Assembly: GCA_043228905.1 (NCBI GenBank)
Contig: JBHGNT010000007.1
Coordinates: forward strand, 9,300,001 to 9,364,000
Source of the DNA: Azolla caroliniana
Lineage: Eukaryota > Polypodiophyta
Reading direction: 5' to 3'
Length of the DNA: 64,000 bases
The first letter of the stretch is position 1; every line of letters starts with the position of its first letter. Positions 20,144 through 31,836 of this stretch are shown here, piece by piece. The notes beneath the pieces were generated by a model. That model saw only the letters and a list, made by a program, of their open reading frames with translations, was not told where the DNA came from and ran no database searches. The position numbers and the translations under genes were made by a program.

Positions 20144-23029
20144 TCAACCATTCCAACCTAATAGTCCTTTCTTGTGAGCTATTCTAAAGGAGTGCTCAGT
20201 GGACTCACACCAAAGCTCATCAGGAGAAGACATTTCCCATGCACCCACTTTCTGTCTGGTAAGATCAACTAGGCTCGCAGAATCAAACATGCCTGCATCA
20301 GCATAGATGTTGGACATTAGCACATACGCAGCCGGCTCCTTAGGCTGAAGTCGGACAGCACAATCAAATGCAAACTTTCCGACCTCCATATTACCATGCG
20401 TTCGGCAAGATGCCAATAGACACAACCAAACTGCTATGTCAGGTTGCACTGGCATTTTGGGAAGAATCCCCTTCAGCTTCCTAAAGTCCCCAGCCCTTCC
20501 TAATAGATCAAATAAACACACAAAATGCTTTGGATCTGATGGTAATGCATAGTTCCTCTTCATTGATCCAAAATACTCTATACCAGCATCGACGAGTCCC
20601 GCGTGGCTACATGCTGATAGAAGAGATAAGAATGTGACTCTATCAGGTTTAATACCCACTATCTCCATAGATTTGAACCTCTCCAAACATGCCATGGAGT
20701 TGCCTTCTCGGCAATAACCGGCAATCAGTGTGCTCCAGATAACAACATCAGGATCCACGAGATTGTCGAAAATTGCCTGAGCATTCACCATCCTTGAGCA
20801 ACTCCCATAGGCATGAATGAGAGCCGCGAGGGTAAGATTGAGATGGCATCCAGCTGAGACCACATTGAAGTAAATCTCTCCACACGTCTCTATATCACCT
20901 AATTCACTGCAAGCTTGCAATGCACATACAAATGTGACGTCACACAAGCTTGCTCCTTCAGCTTGCATCTGCTTATAAACCTTTAACGCTTTACTTCCTT
21001 GCCCTTGATCAACGTATGCTGTAAGCATGGCATTCCATGCCACATTATCACGATGGTGAAGGCTATTGAATACATTCTCAGCTTGAATTATGTCCCCACA
21101 CTTGCTATACATCATCACAAGAGTGCTCGCTACGAATACATTTGAATTGAACCTCATCTTTCGGACATCTGAATGTAAAGATCGACCAATAGCCAATGAA
21201 TTGGGTCTCATTGATTGTCCTTCTATTATGGCCGGCTCCTCGTCCTCAGCAATAAGAGAGCATCCTTGAAGGGCCATAACCAGCGTTTGTTCATCAGGTT
21301 TTGTGCTTTGCTCTTGCATTTCTTTGTAAAGATCGAGAACTTTCTCTCCTTCACCTTGTATCACATATGCCGAAAGGAGAGATGTCCACGATACCACGTC
21401 AGGGTGGCATAAGCCACGGAAAACATCTTCAGCTTCCTTGATAGCTCCACATTTTCCATACATATTCACCAGTGAGCTACCCACAAAAGCATGTGATTGG
21501 AAGCCTTTTCTCCTTAGATCATTGTGCAGGGATCTACCTATCTTCAAAGATTCAGGTTTAATTGTAGTTCCATTCACAACCAATCCTTCTTCCTTTTCGG
21601 CAGCCAGCGAGCATGCTTGAATTGCAATGACGAATGTTGCCTCTTTTGGCCTTGTTCCTTCTTCCTTCATTTGCTTATAAAGATCCAAAACTCTTTTTTC
21701 TTGGCCTTGATCAACATACGCCGAGAGCATAGCATTCCATGACACAATATTCCGAGCACTCAATCCATTGAAAACACTCTCAGCTCTCTTGATATCACCA
21801 CACTTACCATACATACTCACTAGAGTACTCCCAATGAAGATATCACTTTCAAATCCTCTTCTTCTCGCATCAGCATGTATATTTCTTCCAGTGTTCAAAT
21901 CCCGCATATTCCCACAGGCTTTAAGAAGTGAAACAAATGTAAATTCATTTGGTTCCACGCAATCTTTCTTCATCAAACCATACATTTCTAATGCTTTTTG
22001 ACCATTATTACATTCGGTATATGAATTAATGAGGGCTGTCCATGAGTAAACACTCCTAGAAACCAAGCTTTGAAACAAATGAAAAGCATCTTCCAAAGCA
22101 CCACATTTAGCTAAAGCAATAACTATATATTCACCAAGGAAAGAAGTTGCAGGTTCGAATCCATGTCGGGTAAGATGAGCAATTAATTGTTTGGTGTGGA
22201 GAAGAGACTTCATTCTACTACAAACTTTCAATAGATGAAAATAATCTCTTTCACAAGGCAAGATTCCGAGCCTATCCATATGCAAAAGAATCTCTAAGCC
22301 TCTACCAATCTCACCTTTCTCGCATAGTTCCTGAATCTCTTGACTGAATCCCGACGAATTTTTTCGGAGTCTCCGGCTCAGGACCTTCCCACGTGGGTTC
22401 TTTGAGGAATCTTTTTGACAACTCTGATTTGAAACATTCTCACATGGGTCTAGAATCTCTCTAGATGAATCTTTTCGTAATCTCAGGCATGGCATACCTT
22501 CATATAGAACCTCTTGACCTGATCCCAAGGAACCTGATTGGAACCTCTGGGTCCGAATCTTCTCATATGGGTCTCGAATCTCTTGACCAAATCCCACAGA
22601 ATCTTTTTGGTCTTCCCAGTTCAGAATATCCACACATACAATCTCTTGACCGAATGCAACAGAATTTTTTTCGATACTTTGACTTGGAAAATTCCCACAT
22701 GGGTCTTTACTCTCTTGACAGAATCCCAAGGAATCTTTTCGGACTCTTTGGCCCAGAGTAATCTCGTCGTCGTCGTCATCATCGCCTATTTCAGGTTTAT
22801 CGAGAGTTGCTACGAGAGCTTCCATCCAAGAAGGCTTGGAAGGGTCCTCATATGATATTCTAGGGTTTCTTGTCTCAGAGAAGGTGTAATGGCATCGATT
22901 CTCTGAGCTAATCCGTCTTCGTACTCGAGTATTGTTATTATTATTACTAGTAGTAGTAGTAGAATTACCAGCATTACATTTCCTGAGGCTTTCAGAGATG
23001 GAGAGAGATAATGGGCGAGTCTTAGCCAT
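20144..23029 (-). CDS. PLS-class pentatricopeptide-repeat protein, 961 aa, no DYW domain
   Basis: Single-exon gene whose ATG at 23029 sits in a strong context (CCGCCATGGCT on the minus strand). The first ~45 residues are Ser/Thr/Arg-rich and nearly free of acids, a plausible organelle transit peptide. Residues 98-235 are about seven imperfect 20-23 residue repeats around KDSxGFGQEIxDPCE. From about 229 on run P, L and S motifs (SWTALINSYTE, FVSLLKACG, GSTLVSMYGKCG). Two L motifs carry a 14-residue insert (e.g. KEEGLVVNGTTIKP). The end resembles an E domain (WLCLLASCRTHGNMEVG… YVLMSNIYADAG) followed by a short degenerate tail; no HxE/CxxC DYW deaminase is present. Known family role: sequence-specific RNA binding in plastids or mitochondria, PLS proteins mostly in C-to-U editing. 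Target unknown; any editing would need a DYW partner in trans. Confidence 0.95.
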   Translation of the reverse strand: MAKTRPLSLSISESLRKCNAGNSTTTTSNNNNNTRVRRRISSENRCHYTFSETRNPRISYEDPSKPSWMEALVATLDKPEIGDDDDDDEITLGQRVRKDSLGFCQESKDPCGNFPSQSIEKNSVAFGQEIVCVDILNWEDQKDSVGFGQEIRDPYEKIRTQRFQSGSLGSGQEVLYEGMPCLRLRKDSSREILDPCENVSNQSCQKDSSKNPRGKVLSRRLRKNSSGFSQEIQELCEKGEIGRGLEILLHMDRLGILPCERDYFHLLKVCSRMKSLLHTKQLIAHLTRHGFEPATSFLGEYIVIALAKCGALEDAFHLFQSLVSRSVYSWTALINSYTECNNGQKALEMYGLMKKDCVEPNEFTFVSLLKACGNMRDLNTGRNIHADARRRGFESDIFIGSTLVSMYGKCGDIKRAESVFNGLSARNIVSWNAMLSAYVDQGQEKRVLDLYKQMKEEGTRPKEATFVIAIQACSLAAEKEEGLVVNGTTIKPESLKIGRSLHNDLRRKGFQSHAFVGSSLVNMYGKCGAIKEAEDVFRGLCHPDVVSWTSLLSAYVIQGEGEKVLDLYKEMQEQSTKPDEQTLVMALQGCSLIAEDEEPAIIEGQSMRPNSLAIGRSLHSDVRKMRFNSNVFVASTLVMMYSKCGDIIQAENVFNSLHHRDNVAWNAMLTAYVDQGQGSKALKVYKQMQAEGASLCDVTFVCALQACSELGDIETCGEIYFNVVSAGCHLNLTLAALIHAYGSCSRMVNAQAIFDNLVDPDVVIWSTLIAGYCREGNSMACLERFKSMEIVGIKPDRVTFLSLLSACSHAGLVDAGIEYFGSMKRNYALPSDPKHFVCLFDLLGRAGDFRKLKGILPKMPVQPDIAVWLCLLASCRTHGNMEVGKFAFDCAVRLQPKEPAAYVLMSNIYADAGMFDSASLVDLTRQKVGAWEMSSPDELWCESTEHSFRIAHKKGLLGWNG
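22325..22738 (-). repeat. Coding tandem repeats in the PPR N-terminus
   Basis: Degenerate units (KDSLGFCQESKDPC, KNSVAFGQEIV, KDSVGFGQEIRDPY, SGSLGSGQEV, KDSSREILDPCE, KDSSKNPRG, KNSSGFSQEIQELCE). The last unit merges into the first PPR motif, suggesting amplification of that motif's leading segment. Confidence 0.75.
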
Positions 23030-23088
23030 GGCGGAGCTCGGGTTAGAGGCGGAGCCATGGAATCTGTTCCGTGTTTCGACATTGCATC

Positions 23089-23121
23089 TTCTTCTTCTTC
23101 TTCTTCTTCTTCTTCTTCTTC
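23089..23121 (-). repeat. (GAA)n microsatellite upstream of the PPR gene
   Basis: About 11 TCTTCT-type triplets on the + strand, 60 bp 5' of the PPR start and likely in its 5' UTR or promoter. Confidence 0.85.
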
Positions 23122-23219
23122 CTTCTTTGGGAAGGAATGCAGGGAAACAAGGGCCTCACTTCATCTGAAATTAAACAAAAAAACACACACATTTCATATA
23201 TCCATCCATGATTCCATCC

Positions 23220-23525
23220 ATGGCTTGGCTTGGGCTTGTCTTGGCTCGGCTTTGTCTTGCTTTGGCTTTGGCTTGGGCTTGGTTTGGCTTGGCTTTGGCT
23301 TGGCTTGGCTTGGCTTGGCTTGGCTTGCTTTGGCTTTGGCTTTGGCTTTGGCTTTGGCTTTGGCTTTGGCTTTGGCTTTGGCTTTGGCTTTGGCTTTGGC
23401 TTGGCTTTGGCTTTGGCTTGGCTTTGGCATGGCTTGGCTTTGGCTTGGCTTTGGCTTGGCTTTGGCTTGGCTTGGCTTGCTTTGGCTTTGGCTTTGGCTT
23501 GGGCTTGGGCTTGGGCTTGGGCTTG
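23220..23525. repeat. TTTGGC/TTGGC minisatellite, about 300 bp
   Basis: Mixed 5- and 6-bp units (TTGGC, TTTGGC, TTGGGC), with an almost pure run of TTTGGC at about 23330-23400. It ends cleanly at 23525. It lies about 190-500 bp upstream of the PPR ATG. All forward and several reverse frames stay open because of the simple repeat, so apparent Lys-Pro or Trp-Leu proteins here are not genes. Confidence 0.95.
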
Positions 23526-25914
23526 AATCGTGACTAAGACTCCAAGCAAATTGTCCCATTCATGTCCGAAGCCGAGCAACTTGCCTCCCTCGACACCCAA
23601 TGCCCTTTTAGGCTTCTCACGCCACTCAATTACACTCACACTCTCACTCTCGAGTAAGCTTGCAAAACTCGATCATCGTAGAGTTGTAGTCATGCAGGGT
23701 TCCCTTTCTTTCATACCTTGAGGGTCCGCAGTCTATCGGGGATCGAAAAACTTCTTATGATAAAGAATACATTTGTAGCTTGCTTGTTTGATCTAAGGAT
23801 GGCTTTGACATTATCTTGGCATGTTAGTAGCATCATGCTTTCCTAAGTGCTTCGACATCATTGCATCATAATGTTTGTCACCCGATTACGAGCAATTTTT
23901 TGGACTTTTGGTTTGCAATAAAACACACATGTTGAACATGTAGCATGTTTGGGTTACTAAAACGCATCCACCAAAGTGTCAAAGATTGTGCCCTTTGTTG
24001 ACACTTCTGGCTATTTGGTGACAAACTTTTGAGATCTCGTGTTTGTCAGGTTAAAAACCCTTTGTCTTAAATTTAAATATACTATTGTTGGTCCTCCAAC
24101 AAAGCTTTTGTAAAATAAGCTCTATGTACACCTATAAATACAAAAGGAGCCTATTATGTATTATTAAGAACTTTAGGGCAAAGGTTAATGCCAACATCAT
24201 CAAGAATGAAGATTTCAAAATAGGATAAAATAGTCAACGATCTCAAAGAAGTAGATGACTGAAGTGTGTCGGCAATTCATCTCCTCTTGCTTTTCAATGT
24301 TACAACAATTAACTTTGTGGTTTAGTGTAAATTATGAAAACTAAGTAGTTAATTTGAGTTAGTTAAGTGTGTATCTAGGTTTCATTCTGTGACCAAAGTA
24401 GCAAAGATTGACTCTTCTATCACCCAACACAACTCCTTGCTACAAAGTCACTTGCCTTTAGCTACTCCTAATCCAACTACCGAAGAGACCAAGCCCCCAT
24501 AGAAAGGATGAATCATTCCCCAAGATTGGCTTGAATATCTTGAGTTGAGTAGACTTATCATACCTGACGTCAAGTTGGCCTTGGTGTAAGCTCATTAACG
24601 TTGATACACATCCCGAAGTAGACAACCATGCATACAGCCTCACTCTCCACCCCTATGACCAACAATTATGGTTGCCTTATAGTTGGGATCCTTCTCTCGT
24701 CGTTCCACATTCATCAAATCTTGTGATGAGTCTTTTGAAAAGGGAAGTAACAAGAATGGGTCATTATTCAAGTGTGGTGGTGGTGGTTTATTACATGGAA
24801 GAGTTTGTTAAAGTTGAAGACCTTTATGTGAAAATTATATATATTACAATTACTTTGTATTTGGAACACTTGTGTCTCATCCATGCCACATTTTTGACTC
24901 TTTGGTTGGAGCTTGTGGATACTTAGAGATCCAGCAAGAACATATTGTTGATCAAGTGTGATAGTGGTTCAATGCATGTAGTTTGATAGTTGAATTTTTT
25001 TTTGTGCCCTCCCTTTCATATTTCTTCTTCTTCATCATCTTTTATTTTTTCCATATTATCTTTGTGGACAATATCATACTCTCTCATCACAGTTTTCCAT
25101 TACACCCAATGTTCTTAAGACCAAAGGTTAGAGTATGACAAAGTGGGTAAATGATCAAGTCTTGATAGCATACCTTTATTTCAATTTTGAACATATGGCA
25201 TAATAAGTCATACCATAGTACAATCAAGACTCCTAGGACATGTTCTTCTTGAATCTCGCAATAACAAGATTCCCCTTAGGTAATTGAAGCCTTATTTTGC
25301 AAACACCACCTAGTATCCAATCCCATTTATTCAACCCATTGACAACCCATTCTTTGCCACTTAGATACATGATAGACTTCATGCAACATTAGTTGTTTCC
25401 CATTTTCTAACTCCAATTTTACAAATCCAACTCTAACTACTCCACACCTATGAGAAGCCCTTCCCCCTCAAGTTGTATGGTTTCTAAGCCAATGAGACTC
25501 ATACATTGGGAAAAACCCTTTTGTGTGTTTTGTAGAATGATACACCCAAGTTCGATAATCATGCACATGGTCTTCATCTTCTCAGAGAACATCTCCCATT
25601 GTATAGTGAAGAAGTTTTTTAATCCTCATCAAGAAATGGTCAATGATTAATACATACGCCCATCACTAATACGTTTGCCTCCACTCACAAGGGCAATGAC
25701 AATCCTAATAAAAAAGACCCTTTTAGTAGCAATTATAATACAATGAAATTCTTAACTAAGAGTTGGGTGAACTTAAGGTCTTCTCTTCCACTCTTGATTT
25801 CATTGCTATTATTGAATCTAATGTAAATAATGGAAAATAGAACCACTTGATCGTGATGCAATTGCTTCATTATATGAGAACAAATTCATGCAATATTAAA
25901 AGTGACATGCATGA
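23526..25914. other. Gene-free AT-rich stretch
   Basis: No ORF or transposon end I can support. Poly-T and TTC-rich patches lie near 24990-25040. Confidence 0.5.
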
Positions 25915-25971
25915 GGCTTGAACCCATAGCCTCGCATACAATTACCAAGTGTAAACCATTAGAATAAGTTC
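25915..25971 (-). repeat. tRNA-like (SINE-head-like) sequence
   Basis: On the minus strand a B-box GGTTCAAGCC (25924-25915) follows an A-box-like TATTCTAATGGTTTAC at about 40-50 bases, tRNA-like spacing. No body or tail was identified, so a SINE remnant is only a possibility. Confidence 0.3.
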
Positions 25972-26551
25972 TTCTTAAAGTTTATATTATCACCATCATA
26001 AACATATTTTATAGAATATACATGGTGATGCAATGAACATGAATGTCATGCATCACACATAACACATATATGCCAAGTGGTGATCATACATTGCATTCAT
26101 CACACGCACTCACACCTACATGCATTCTTATTCAAACACCTATGTAAGGAAAAGGAACGGAAGCTTGTAGGCATCAAGAGAAAAACATGTATCAATGATT
26201 AAGAGATCAAGTTAGCTTATTGGGAAGGTTTCTTATCTCCCAATATCGAAGTGAAGGAATCAAACTGGAGTTCGGTAAAAATATGGTTATACTGGATTAT
26301 TTTAACTTCGTGTTAGTTTCTTTAACTTGGATATGAAGTTAACTTGATGGGAAAGTTTTTCATCTCCCAAAATCAAAGTCAAAGGTTCAAGTTGAACCTA
26401 AGTAAAAATATGGTGTCATTGTTATAGTGGAATATCGCAACTTTGTGTTAGTTTCTCTCCATTTCTTTTATGAACTCTCCTCATTCATAACCCCATTGGT
26501 TGGTTCATGACACCGATCACAAACTCTAGCAAATTTTTTGGTGAAACTTGA

Positions 26552-26924
26552 TGTTGAGAATCAAACTCAACTTCCCGTGAGTGGGAACACACTCTAGGAT
26601 ACTCAAGTGTGTGAACACCCCACCTCCTTATATAGTAATGAGTGTGTCATAGAAGTTAATGTCCTATTACACATATTCTTTAAGTAGTTAAGACACTACC
26701 TCTTTCCCAAGAGGTGGTACTAGTGAGAGAACTTAGAGAGAAGGTGACTACATAAGCACCTTCTCCTTCTCTTTGTAAAAGTTGTTGGTTATTCTTGTCT
26801 CCTTGTAAATATTGTTTTCTGTTTCGACTCCAATCTTGAGCTCTCTCTCTCTCTCTCTCCACACACACACACACACACACACACAGTTCTTCCGATGCAC
26901 AGAATCCATCACCGATCCTTTACA
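26552..26924 (+). repeat. 5' LTR of the 26552-32195 Copia
   Basis: 373 bp, ending in a (CT)n(CA)n tract at about 26838-26885 and CTTTACA, directly followed by the PBS. Confidence 0.95.
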
Positions 26925-26936
26925 TGGTATTGGAGC
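26925..26936 (+). promoter_or_regulatory. Primer-binding site of the 26552-32195 Copia
   Basis: TGGTATTGGAGC directly after the 5' LTR, a variant of the initiator-Met tRNA site. Confidence 0.85.
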
Positions 26937-27071
26937 ACGTGGTTGCTTGATCGAAGCCCATCGCCTTTATGTGTGTTGTGCTCAATCCTGCGTTCGGAAA
27001 GAACCGGTTGATCGTTGTAGCAACAACCTACACAGTTCATATCAAAGAGGAGAAGAAGAAGAAGTTCGACA

Positions 27072-30000
27072 ATGAACACTCAGATGAGAAACACTCTTCC
27101 TTCCGAGAAGCTTGACAGAAACAACTTTGCATATTGTGAGTACAAGATGCACCAATACCTTGTCGGCCAAGGCTATTGGAGTTATGTCGAAGGAGCAAAC
27201 GAGAATCAACCCAACCCAACACATGCCAACTACCTAGCTTGGGAGCAAGCGGCGAGTCGTGTGTTGTATTGCCTTGCATCATGCGTCCATGATCACATGC
27301 TCGACTACATCTGAGAGGCCAAAATGCTGAAGGAGGTGTGGGGGAACCTCAAGAAGATTTTTGCAACCAACACGACCGCAAGAAAGCTTCAACTCCATCA
27401 AGAGTTGAATGGTATACAACAGAGGGACATGTCAATAGGCAACTACACCCTGAAGATCAAGGAGTGGTGTGATTCCCTTCGGTCGATCAATGTTAGCATT
27501 GATGACGATGAATGTTGCCTTCCTCTCCAGAGGTGACACCTTCAATTCCTAACTGGAATCAGACCAAAGGACTGTGGTACATGGTGGTCAGATCGCTTTT
27601 TCGAAATGGGATGACACCCTACAAATTACTTAAGAGGAAACCTCGGCTATGCATACACGATAGGGAGAGATAGGTTACTTAACAATTATTAATAGCAAAC
27701 AATAACCCAAAATAGACCCAACACTGTTTAGATTACGGAATGAGTAGTGATTATAGTTACACGGCTATCTGCCGGAATGTATCAGATACACTGTAGTGGG
27801 ATTAATTATGTAGTAACCTCATGCTTCTCTCCTATATCTCTCTCCTCTTCCTTCGATCTGCTACTCCTTATATAGATGTTCCCTGGCGCACTCCTTTTTC
27901 TTCCACGTTTTTGGTTGTGTTTATTTTGGCTACTTCTTTTTTATTGCTTTCGGTTGTTTACCTGCTGCTACCTAATACTTATTGTGATTCACATATGTTA
28001 CTATTTTGGCCCACGGAAAACAATGAAAATGGTGTAGATTTTCCTCAGAGGCTTAACACCTCAGTTCAGAGCCATTCAGTCGACAGTTCTCGCGAGGGAG
28101 AATCCTCCCTCCTTCTTCGATCTCCAGTCGATGTTTTTGGTCGAGGAGAATCATGTTTGAACAAGAAGTAATGCGTAAGAAAGACAAATGCTCAATTCGA
28201 ACTTCGATGGAGGAAGAGGACAAGGTCGTGGAAGAAGAGTCTGATTCGGCTAAGGCCAACACAACCAAGAGAAACCTTGAGAACATAACTTCTACTACAG
28301 ACAAGACGTTTCGAATGCACGAGGCAAAGCGTCTGGAAGAAGGGGGAGCAATCAAGCCGGACCCAGCCGACAAAACAATCCCGTCCAATGCAGATACTAT
28401 GGTAAATTTGGCCACTATGAGGCAGAGTGTCGAAAAAAGAAGAGTGAGTCGGCCTCCACAAGCCGACAAATCCCAAACTACGCCTCCAACTCCGATTGCG
28501 ACAATCGTGGCAGAATGTTTGTGATGAGGCATAGAGCGAATTCGATGACAACCTCCAACCCGACCAACACCTCTAAACCAAAAGATGTATGGTTTGTCGA
28601 CTTGGGTGCATCGAACCACATGACATCCCACAAGGATTGGTTCAAGGAGCTACGAAAGCCCGAACGACCCGACTATGTGGAAACTGGGGATGACACAATT
28701 CACCCCATTCAGCATGTCGACAATGTCCCATTTGGAGAAGATGGCAACCAAACATACATCAAGAATGTTCTACATGTTCCTACAATAACAAAGAACTTGG
28801 TCTCAGTTGGCCAGATAGTCGAACAAGGCATGCTAGTCCGCTTCAACGATGGAGGATGCTTCATCGAAAAAGATGGCCAACTCATCACTCGCAGTTGGAG
28901 AGAAGGTTGGATGTTCATCCTCGACTCTCACGAGATGAACTCAGCAATGTATGCCAAGGGCCAGTGAACCAATGCCGACATAGAGCTGTGGGACAAGAGG
29001 ATAGGCCACATCAACCTCCAAAAGCTCAAGGGAATGCAGTCGAAAGGAGTCATCATCAAACTCTCGACATTTGCCGAAAAGGAAATCGCAAGCGTGTGCG
29101 AAGCTTGTCAATTCGGCAAACAACACTGACAACCATTCCCAAAGGAGAGGAACGTAAGCAAAGGGATCCTATATGTAATACATTCAGATGTATGGGGACC
29201 AACCCAAACAACAACATTCGGTGGTTGCTGGTACTAGGTAACGTTCATCGACGACTTCTCTAGACATACCTGGATTTATCCCATGCACTAGAAGAGTGGA
29301 GTGTGCGCGGACACTTCCAAAAGTTCAAAAACGAGGTCGAAAAGGCAACCAATCGGCATGTCTTTTCTCTGACAAAGACAAAGAGTACTTCTCTGATGCC
29401 TTTACAACATACCTTCAACAAGAAGGAATCCGACGGGAATTTACTTGCCGACACACACCTCAACAGAATGGAGTAGTTGAACGCAAGAACTAGCACATAC
29501 TTGAGGTGGCAAGGGCAATGATGAACGAGAAACGTCTGCCAAAATCATATATGGGCTGAAGTGGCCAATACAGATGTCTATCTGATGAATCGATGTACAA
29601 CATCAGGAGTGCACAATGTTACCCCCTACGAAAAGTTCTATGGGAAGAAACCGGATCTATCCCACGTCCGGATATTCGGTTCAATACCATATGTACGTAT
29701 TCCCAACAAGAAACGGCAGAAGCTTGATCCCAAGTCGGAGAATGTATTCTCGTAGGGTAGTCACTCGAGAAAAAAGGGTATAAGTACTTCAACCCTGCCA
29801 GCAAGAAGGTACGAGTGAGTAGGGATGTTGTATTCAATGAGTCGGTATCTTGGTATATAGTCGACTCAACACCATCCGACACAGTCGAAACCGAGTTCGA
29901 TATAGATGCTGAGGAGGATGATCGACCAAGGCTCACATAAGAGGAAAGTCCAATCTCAACCAAGTTGAGTGGACCACGAGAGCCTCCAAGCGACCAAAGC

Positions 30001-31640
30001 ACATCACGGCCAAGTCCAAAATAGGACAAAGGAAAGGCCAAAATGCCTAAGTACGAAGACTCATATAAAAACGAATTGGACCACTCACCCGACAGTGAGC
30101 ATGGTGAACTATATGTGCTCATCATGAGGACACCAGGAGAACCACGTCGATCCACCCGAGAGAAGAACATAGTCAACCGATTTGGCTACAACGACCACAT
30201 GGCATATCATTATGCATTCATGATGAAGATGGCGATAGTCTGAGAACCAGAAACCTTTTCCGAAGCCGTGAAGGATGCTAGATGGGTCGAAGCGATGACT
30301 GAGGAGATGCAAGCACTCTCCGAGAACGAGACATGTCATGTCATCCCTTTTTTCAAACCACCAAAAGGCAATTGGATGTCGGTGGATCTTCAAAGTGAAG
30401 CACAATGCCGACGACATTGTCAATCAATACAAGGCCCGGCTTGTGGCGAAGGGCTATCCGCAAACGCACGGGGTCGACTACGAAGAGACCTTTGCCCCAG
30501 TGGCAAAGATGACTACAATTCGAATCATGATCGCGCTTGCAACAGCAAAAGGGTGGCACCTCCACCAAATGGACGTAAAGAATGCCTTTCTCCAAGGCAA
30601 GTTAGAGGAGGAGGTGTACATGATACAACCACCTGGATTCGAGTCGACTACTCATCGGACTGTTTTCTGTCGACTCAAGAAGCCTCTCTCCGGTCTCAAG
30701 CAAGCACCGAGAGCATGACATTCAAAGATAATGCAATATCTTCAGCAAATCAGCTTCAACATGTCCAAGTCCGACAACTCTTTGTTCATCCGGAGCGACT
30801 CTAGAGGACACATATTTATCATTATCTATGTGGATGACTTGGTCATAGGAGGAGAGCATTTAGCAGATATTGAGCACATCAAGAAGCTCCTCTCTAGCCG
30901 ATTCGAAATGACCGATATGAAGGAGCTCTATTACTTCCTAGGAATAGAAGTAATTCGGATTTCAGACGACATCATGCTTTCCCAAAGGCACTATATCCTC
31001 ACTTTTTTACAAGTTTGGGATGACACTGTGTAAGCCCATCACTACCCCTCTTGATTGAAATCTAAAGCTAGATGCTGACTCCGGCACTAGAGAGTGTGAG
31101 TCGACGCTCTATCGTCAACTAGTCGGAAGCCTCATCTACCTCACAATTACACGACCCGACCTGAGTTACCCGACGTATCCTCTACAAATCGGCCACAGTG
31201 ATACGACTCAAAGAGTATACCGATGTTGATTTTGTTGGCTACAGAGCTGACCACGATCGACATCCGGATTTGTTTTCTCTCTCGACAACGGCTCCATATC
31301 GTGGGGTAGTAAGAAACAACTGGCAGTCGCACTGTCGAGCACCAAAGCCGAATACAGGGGCGCGGCCATAGCCACATGTGAAGTTGTTTGGCTCAAGAGA
31401 ATATTGAAGAACTTGGGCATTCCCATCAAGGATCCGATTCTCCTGTATTGCGACAATATGAGTAGCATTCACCTAGCTCGAAACCAGTTTTCCACGCTCA
31501 GACCAAGCACATCGAAGGGCAGTATCACTTCATCCAAGAGTGTGTTTTGGCTGAGGATGTCGACCTGCCACACATTAGCACGAACCTGTAGTCGGCCGAT
31601 ATCTTCACCAAGGTCCTGGGAGTTGACAAGCTGCGGTAGT
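27072..31640 (+). pseudogene. Copia gag-pol pseudogene, interrupted by a solo LTR
   Basis: Gag begins at the ATG at 27072 (EKLDRNNFAYCEYKMHQYL), with a TGA at 27312. It is split at 27512/28023 by the solo LTR and resumes with NPPSFFDLQSMFLVEENH. The protease reads VDLGASNHMT at about 28595, L replacing the S of the catalytic DSG. Integrase pieces run from about 28980 to 29755 (LWDKRIGHINLQK; C..C near 29098) and keep the segment (YLMNRCTTSGVHNVTPYEKF) that the 1172-7046 copy has lost. RT is at 30268-31033 (YVDDLV near 30825) and RNase H at 31230-31640. Many stops and frame changes: not functional. Confidence 0.9.
27513..28022 (+). repeat. Solo LTR nested in Copia gag, TSD ATGAA
   Basis: TGTTGCCTTCC…GGAAAACA, 510 bp, flanked by ATGAA at 27508-27512 and 28023-28027. 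Removing it and one ATGAA brings the two gag halves together. A TATA-like TTATATAG lies near 27867. It is unlike the other LTRs in the window. Orientation is inferred from that TATA box. Confidence 0.82.
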
Positions 31641-31680
31641 TCATGACAAACCTGGATCTTTCGATTGTCGACCAGCCGAG

Positions 31681-31836
31681 CTTGAAGGGGAGTAAGGAGA
31701 GCAGGAGTCCTGAAGGCCAGTTCGAACCAACCATCCAATGATCGAAAGTTAGTTAAGCTGAACAACTGAATCGAAGTATCTTGAAGACCGAACCGAACCA
31801 ACGTTTCGGCATCTAGAAGTTGTTTTTGAAGGGGAG
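31681..31836 (+). other. Pol 3' tail between two PPT-like tracts
   Basis: CTTGAAGGGGAG at 31681-31692 marks the usual pol end; TTTGAAGGGGAG at 31825-31836 is the PPT at the LTR. The 132-bp interval is the counterpart of the ~715-bp extension in the 1172-7046 Copia, but here it contains stops. Confidence 0.7.

Noticed and set aside
23043-23639. Open frames encoding Lys-Pro, Gln-Ala or Trp-Leu repeats
   Set aside because: They arise from the TTTGGC minisatellite, which keeps several frames open on both strands. They start at non-ATG codons and have no domain.
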